Source: Undaria pinnatifida
Lineage: Eukaryota > Sar > Phaeophyceae > Laminariales > Alariaceae
NCBI GenBank assembly: GCA_012845835.1
Contig: JABAKD010000030.1
Location: 3,708,416-3,772,415, forward strand
Direction of reading: 5' to 3'
DNA length: 64,000 bases
The position numbers were made by a program, and so were the translations under genes. The notes beneath the pieces were generated by a model that did not search any database, was not told the origin of the DNA, and saw only the letters and a program-made list of their open reading frames with translations. Shown here piece after piece: positions 58,601 to 64,000 of this stretch; within the stretch, counting starts at the first letter, position 1, and each line of letters opens with the position of its first letter.

Positions 58601-61049
58601 CACACAACCCGTAATACGCGCGATCGGAGTATCACACACAGCTTGCAAAGATGAGTTTCGGCAAAATATTCGATCTCACAGCTGGAGTGTATTTTAATGT
58701 TTATAATATCATACCATACGCTAAAATGTATCTGGTACCTGGTACCTGGTACGTATTTGGGGCCCGAATTAACGAGGAACTTGCCAAATCGAATTTCGAT
58801 TTTTTTTTTTTCAATTTCATGAAAAATACACGAAAAATTCAACTTTGGTTCTTATCAAGGAACGGCGCAGTGCGTTCTAGGAAATAAAAAAAATCAAAAA
58901 ACGCAAAAGGGTCAACGAACACCCGTGGGCAACGACCGAGGCGAGCGATGGCTCGCGTCCTCCCCGGAGCGCCGCGGCTAGCCGCAGAATCTTTTGGCCA
59001 GCAGCGGCTTGGAGGCTATGGCTCTAGGTGTCTCTCGGATGGGCTGGCGCCACCCCGCCGCCCGACACGGGCAGCAGCGACGGGGGTATAGCGGTCGAAC
59101 TTCTGAGCGAAGTCATCATGTGGTAGTTGGTCGTGTAACTTTTGAGGTGCAGGGCGACGAAAAACTGGGTTTGCGGCGGTCTCGGTTGTTTTCGAAGCGT
59201 CGCAGGCGGTCTACGCTGTGCTAAGGACCTTCGGAGGCCGCGCTGCCGCTGCTCCGGTGGTCCTACCTCTCGCAATGGTGGCTTCTTGCCTCTCAATCAG
59301 CCGATGGCATGGCACCAATTCGCGTGGCCGGCTTCGGTTACACAGAACAAGCCATGTCTGGGTGGACAAACTCCCTAAATTCAATTTCGATTTTCGACTA
59401 AATTCGACCGAGAAAGTCTTTTTTTACTTCTTTGTTGAATTTGATTTTTCGTAATAATTCTGAGAATGCCTGCTTGGTGATTCATTGCTTGACCAATCAG
59501 ATGCAGATTAAATTAAATTCTATAAAAAAAAATCGAAATTCGATTTTGCAAGTTCCTCGTTAATCTGGGCCCTTATGCACAAGAGCGCATTTACCTCGAA
59601 AACCTAGACCGCCGCGGTCACAAAACAGGCTGCAAAAATGGACGGAAGCGTCCCGAATAGAAAGGAAAAAACAAGCGCAACACAGTTTAGCACCTGGTAC
59701 CTGTGCACCGCAGTAGCAACACGCAAGGGACAACGGTACCATTTTAATTAAACTTGTACACCGTTGGCGCACCTTCTCGGTGTCGAAGCTTATCTCCAGG
59801 CCCGGGGAGTAGTGTATGATCGGCCTCCCCTCGCGGTCGTGCCCCCTCACATACAGCTTGCCGTGCTCCGCCTCCTCGACCACCTGCAGCGGCAGCGGTA
59901 TAGGGATGCAACGCGATGCGGGAGATTGTGTCGTGCACGCAAACGACACGTCTTGTATATTGCAGCAGGCATGCACGTCGACCACCCCTGCAGAAAACAA
60001 CGGACCCCCTCCCCCCCGCCCCCCCCACCGCCTTCCCCGCAAAGCCCCTCAAGTCAGGAAGGAAGTAGATGCACCCCGCCCCGTTTCGTTGCATGCGTTC
60101 TGGGGCGCAGCTGTTGTGCGGTATGAGTACAGCAGTATAACCATTTTACGTACCAGGCATATAAATACCCGTTCAAATATGACCCTTCCAAACAAGGTCA
60201 CCACCCATACATACATACATACATACACACAAACATGATAATACATACACACAAACATGATAATACATACACATATACATACATCTATACCACAAATACC
60301 TCGAATACTCGAATTCCATCCCAAACAAGACCATCCCCCAAAAACGAAAACAAAGAACAAAAAAAAACGATCGCGATGAACCCTCTCCCTCCGTGACGCG
60401 GCGAGGTCTCACTCCCCTATCAATAGTTCGAACCCTAAAACGAACCCTAACTCTCTACCCCACCAAAGTCCAACCCCACACCCACACAAATCTAACCCCT
60501 AACTACACAAATCCAACCCCACACCCTTGCCCCACAATACCGCGAAGCAAACCTCGATGATCGCGAACATGTCCAGTGTACTGTGTAGTGTACTGGACGC
60601 GTGCTACGACGGAGGTAGCCCTTTTCGTCTGAAACGGTTTTGTGAAACGACGGGGCTCCTTAACCCCAAAATCGTCCGAATTTTCGTCCTTTTCGTTGCA
60701 TAATTTTCGTTGTATACCTGTAGGCTGCCATGCATGGGCTTTAATCATCCGGTGGTAGTTTTGATTTTTTTTTTTCTCCGAATCGATTTTTTGGGAAGAT
60801 ATATATTAAAACCTTTACAAGGGAGGAAGGAAGGAAGGAAGGAAGGAGCCTTGGAAAAAAAAAAAAGCGATGGGCGCCTCTATCCTACCGTGATGTGCAC
60901 CGATATCGGCTTCTCAATCCCGCTCGCTCACCTCTCGCTCTGTGACGCGGTGAGGTCCCACCTCCTCCCGCCACCGCACCGAGTCGCCGATAGCTTCCGC
61001 CAAAGGCTTCCCCCCGGTCTCCATGGTCCAGTACGCCATCTCCAAATAT
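55638..61049 (-). CDS. SEC14-like CRAL-TRIO lipid-transfer protein, 5' end missing
   Basis: Exons 61049-60932, 59883-59773, 56393-56169 and 55808-55638, all phase 0 between them. The first found exon begins in phase 2, so at least one upstream exon is missing, probably beyond the repeats at the right. Exon order follows the family: CRAL-TRIO N part (GDSVRWREEVG), then GKLYVRGHDREGRPIIHYSP, then FYTLERARTMLPRGQTQFAV, IVDCKGFGPSKTPP, QKHYPMRLGYVVMVNSGGP and VWK, and finally IISAVLDDRTKDKISFL and DPSYLPSTLPGGLDPF. SEC14-type proteins bind and transfer phosphoinositides, phosphatidylcholine or other lipids at membranes (family knowledge); the ligand here is unknown. The last residues (YSNKAYLLV) come from a minisatellite unit. 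The biggest intron is 3.4 kb. Confidence 0.87.
60205..60300. repeat. (CATA)n microsatellite with ACACAAACATGATAATACAT duplication
   Basis: CATACATACATACATACA, then two copies of ACACAAACATGATAATACAT, then more CATA. It lies in the SEC14 intron 60931-59884. Confidence 0.85.
60366..60412 (-). repeat. Echo of the end of a SEC14 exon in the following intron
   Basis: Minus strand GAGTGAGACCTCGCCGCGTC then ACGGAGGGAGAGGG resembles the exon end GAGGTGGGACCTCACCGCGT then CACAGAGCGAGAGG, about 550 bp downstream of it. Confidence 0.65.
60598..60893 (-). mobile_element. MITE-like element, family 3, third copy
   Basis: GCGTGCTACGACGGAGG at left and GCGCCTCTATCCTACCGTG at right. GGGGCTCCTTAACCCCAAAA is the family's conserved interior. 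It contains a (GGAA)n tract at about 60822-60846. Confidence 0.55.
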
Positions 61050-61439
61050 CTGCGGAGGGGGGGGGACAAAAACATGACGCAGAAAATCAACCGTCCCGCA
61101 GTTGACGCAAATAGATACGCCACGATAATCGAACTCACTATGAATAGTCAACACGTAAAACATACATCCGCAATTGGTACTACAGTAGTTACTACTGTGT
61201 ATTATATAGGGGTGAAATAATAAACCAAGTTATGTTCATGAGGAGGCGTTATGTGGGGGGGGGGGGGGTACGTTGGGTCGAAAAATGTCCTGACTGGCGG
61301 GGTTTCCTCTTCAACGACACGAACCATTTGCAGACACGAGCCTGTCAGAGAATAGACACAAGTCGACCGTTTTACCGACCCTGCCATATAGCATAATGCA
61401 AACCGGACCGAACCGGACCAGACCCCTCCAAACTTAACC

Positions 61440-61710
61440 CGGTCGCCCCGGTGGCGTATCAGGTTATCCTCGAGCCTGGTGTAGGTCAGTTTCGTGAATT
61501 CGAGCCCCGCCGAGTGCATACTCGTATAAATTCGTTGGGACTTTTTCTTGTGCACAAATTGACTTGCGGAAAGCGCGAGAGCGTGAGTTAGCAACACTCG
61601 ATGAGAAATCGACGAGCAGTGGGATTGCTGAACCCTATGCGCGATAAAAATTGAAGGCAAGAACCGGGGGGGAGAAGGGACGACACCTGTGACCACGGCT
61701 TGTCCAGAAG
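61440..61710 (+). mobile_element. tRNA-derived SINE, copy 3
   Basis: A-box-like TGGCGTATCAGG at 61451 and B-box-like GAATTCGAGCCCC at about 61497, then GAGTGCATACTCGTA, TTGTGCACAAATTGACTTGC and GCGTGAGTTAGCAACACTCG. It ends near TGTGACCACGGCTTGTCCAG. Confidence 0.75.
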
Positions 61711-62289
61711 CTGGAAAGTAAAAGTGTGCGAAAAAAAAAAACTGATCCCGGTTATGTATGTGAGGGGGCGTTACAGGCGGGGAGGGGAGGGGGGGAGGGG
61801 GGGGGGTAGTTTCGGTCGAAAAATGTCCTGACTGGAGGGGTTTCCTCTTCAACGACACGAACCCTTTGTACACACGAGCCCGTCAGAGAATAAAAAACAC
61901 AGGTCGACCGTTTTACCGACCCTGCCATTTGGCATACTGCGAACCGGACCGGACCCCGCCAAACTAATCCCGGGGATATACACCGTATAAACCCAATAAG
62001 AAAGTGCCCAATAAGAAAGGGATGCTCACTTTTGGGCGGACACTACGAAAATCACCCATTTCCAACACCTAAAAATATCCTGTTCCAACGTCAAGTGTTT
62101 TGTCCCTATGTCGAGACTGCGGTGCTATAAAGGGGTAAGAAATCATGCTCGGCGGCGAGCGCTACACGAAACCCTACGCAATAGCCTGTGCTCAAGGTTG
62201 TTCAAGGGTGGTGTCGAAACAAGAACCTGAGGCTCACTCCAAATCAAAGACATCAGGAGACGGTGCTTTGATCCCTTGACCGACGGCAA

Positions 62290-62640
62290 TCTTCCATTGA
62301 TTTACCTTGACGGACGCAACACTACTAGGTTTTAGTATGGATCGATCGGGTTGACACCCTTGACCGCTGGACCTTTTCCCTTGACTGGCCGTCTCCAGAC
62401 ATATTTGCTCATAATTTACCTTAATGGACGCAACACTACTAGGTTTTAGGATGGAACGATCGGGTTGACACCCTTGACCGCTGGACCTTGTCCCTTGACT
62501 GGCCGTCTCCTGACATATTTGCTCAAAACTATCCTTGATTGACGAAAACTACCAGGTTTTAATGTGGAACGATCGGTTTGGCACCCTTGACCGCTGGACC
62601 TTTTCCCTTGACTGACCCGTCTTCTGACATAATTGCTCCA
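62290..62640 (+). repeat. Three tandem units of about 123 bp
   Basis: Each unit holds GACGCAACACTACTAGGTTT (degraded in the third), GGAACGATCGGGTTGACACC-like text, TTGACCGCTGGACC and TGACTGGCCGTCTCC. Confidence 0.85.
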
Positions 62641-62979
62641 AATAGGAGTTTCTTAGTGGCGAGCCTATCTACTGTATACCAGGCAACCATTATGAGCCGC
62701 CGGCAGCGCCCACCCCGGACCTTTGATCCCAAGCGATCTTATCCACCAAAAGCAGGGTTAGGGCTTCCACCAAAACGACGCAAGGGGAAAAAAAAGGGGA
62801 ACAACTATGAAACCACGGTTTAGTAGTGTCCAGCCTGTGGCAGGCTCGTGTCTACGGATAGTTGCGCCCCTGCTCAAAGGAGGAAACACCCAATATACGA
62901 AGTTTGTACCTTTGAGGCAGACGACGTTACATAAGGAAGCGTGGGGGGGGGGGGATTATATGCATTCATACTGTTGACT

Positions 62980-63250
62980 GGTCGCCCCGGTGGCGTATCT
63001 GGTTATCCTCGAGCCTGATATAGGTGAGTTTCGTGAGTTCGAGCCCCGCCGAGTGCATACTCGTATAAATTTGTTGGGACTTTTTCTTGTGCACAAATTG
63101 ACTTGCGGAAAGCGCGAGAGCGTGAGTTAGCAACACTCGATGAGAAATCGACGAGCAGTGGGATTGCTGAACCCTATGCGCGATAAAAATTGAAGGCAAG
63201 AACCGGGGGGGAGAAGGGACGACACCTGTGACCACGGCTTGTCCAGAAGC
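62980..63250 (+). mobile_element. tRNA-derived SINE, copy 4
   Basis: Nearly identical to copy 3 because it lies within the 1.54-kb duplication. Differences such as TGGCGTATCTGG in the A-box and GAGTTCGAGCCCC in the B-box show some time since duplication. Confidence 0.75.
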
Positions 63251-64000
63251 TGGAAAGTAAAAGTGTGCGAAAAAAAAAAACTGATCCCGGTTATATATGT
63301 GAGGGGGCGTTACAGGCGGGGAGGGGAGGGGGGGAGGGGGGGGGTAGTTTCGGTCGAAAAATGTCCTGACTGGAGGGGTTTCCTCTTCAACAACACGAAC
63401 CCTTTGTACACACGAGCCCGTCAGAGAATAAAAAACACAGGTCGACCGTTTTACCGACCCTGCCATTTGGCATACTGCGAACCGGACCGGACCCCGCCAA
63501 ACTAATCCCGGGGATATACACCGTATAAACCCAATAAGAAAGTGCCCAATAAGAAAGGGATGCTCACTTTTGGGCGGACACTACGAAAATCACCCATTTC
63601 CAACACCTAAAAATATCCTGTTCCAACGTCAAGTGTTTTGTCCCTATGTCGAGACTGCGGTGCTATAAAGGGGTAAGAAATCATGCTCGGCGGCGAGCGC
63701 TACACGAAACCCTACGCAATAGCCTGTCCTCAAGATTGTTCAAGGGTGGTGTCGAAACAAGAACCTGAGGCTCACTCCAAATCAAAGACATCAGGAGACG
63801 GTGCTTTGATCCCTTGACCGACGGCAATCTTCCATTGATTTACCTTGACGGACGCAACACTACTAGGTTTTAGTATGGATCGATCGGGTTGACACCCTTG
63901 ACCGCTGGACCTTTTCCCTTGACTGGCCGTCTCCAGACATATTTGCTCATAATTTACCTTAATGGACGCAACACTACTAGGTTTTAGGATGGAACGATCG

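Larger units (their letters stand above)
61255..64000 (+). repeat. Tandem duplication, period about 1.54 kb, running off the right edge
   Basis: 61442-62462 matches 62981-64000 nearly base for base. Each unit contains a SINE, a G-rich stretch, TCGAAAAATGTCCTGACTGG followed by CTCTTCAACRACACGAACC, and a 123-bp repeat array. A partial third copy of the TCGAAAAATGTCC segment lies at 61255-61440. The unique part between units (62640-62940) has a short unsupported ORF. No gene found. Confidence 0.85.

Overview
The window reads as nuclear DNA of an intron-rich eukaryotic alga. A stramenopile, most likely a brown alga, fits best. Genes are split into short GC-rich exons by introns of 0.35-7.3 kb. 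Proteins carry Ala/Gly/Ser/Pro homopolymers. One protein starts with a signal peptide followed by a Phe-containing motif like the ASAFAP plastid-targeting signal of secondary red plastids. Introns and spacers are full of SINE-, MITE- and LINE-like repeats. No bacterial operon, rRNA or intact tRNA gene was seen. Species assignment is inference.

I could assemble eight protein genes by joining exons whose GT/GC-AG borders and reading phases agree. (1) 1-4556, minus: N-terminal part of a large low-complexity protein running off the left edge. (2) 7481-11136, minus: RNA polymerase I subunit RPA43, four exons. (3) 11349-12413, plus: PINX1-like G-patch protein, start codons of 2 and 3 only 212 bp apart. 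(4) 13941-18928, minus: small plastid-targeted protein of unknown function, four exons. (5) 19250-27685, plus: a CgeB-like glycosyltransferase, three exons. (6) 29295-40444, plus: an uncharacterised 462-residue protein, five exons. (7) 46181-50591, minus: LC8-type dynein light chain, three exons. (8) 55638-61049, minus: SEC14/CRAL-TRIO lipid-transfer protein, four exons found, 5' end missing.

Genes 2 and 3 both act in or around the nucleolus (Pol I transcription; PINX1-type telomerase/rRNA biology) and appear to share a divergent promoter. Genes 4 and 5 are also head-to-head, 321 bp apart. The other genes show no obvious pathway link.

The remainder is repeat-rich: a tRNA-derived SINE family (four copies), three MITE-like families whose terminal inverted repeats share a CTACGRTA-like core, an element with about 80-bp terminal direct repeats, two LINE 3'-end families, tandem fold-back units inside an intron, and a 1.54-kb tandem duplication at the right edge. 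Three short duplications of coding ends lie just downstream of the original exon in RPA43 and SEC14. Very long C-rich tracts sit in front of two 3' splice sites.
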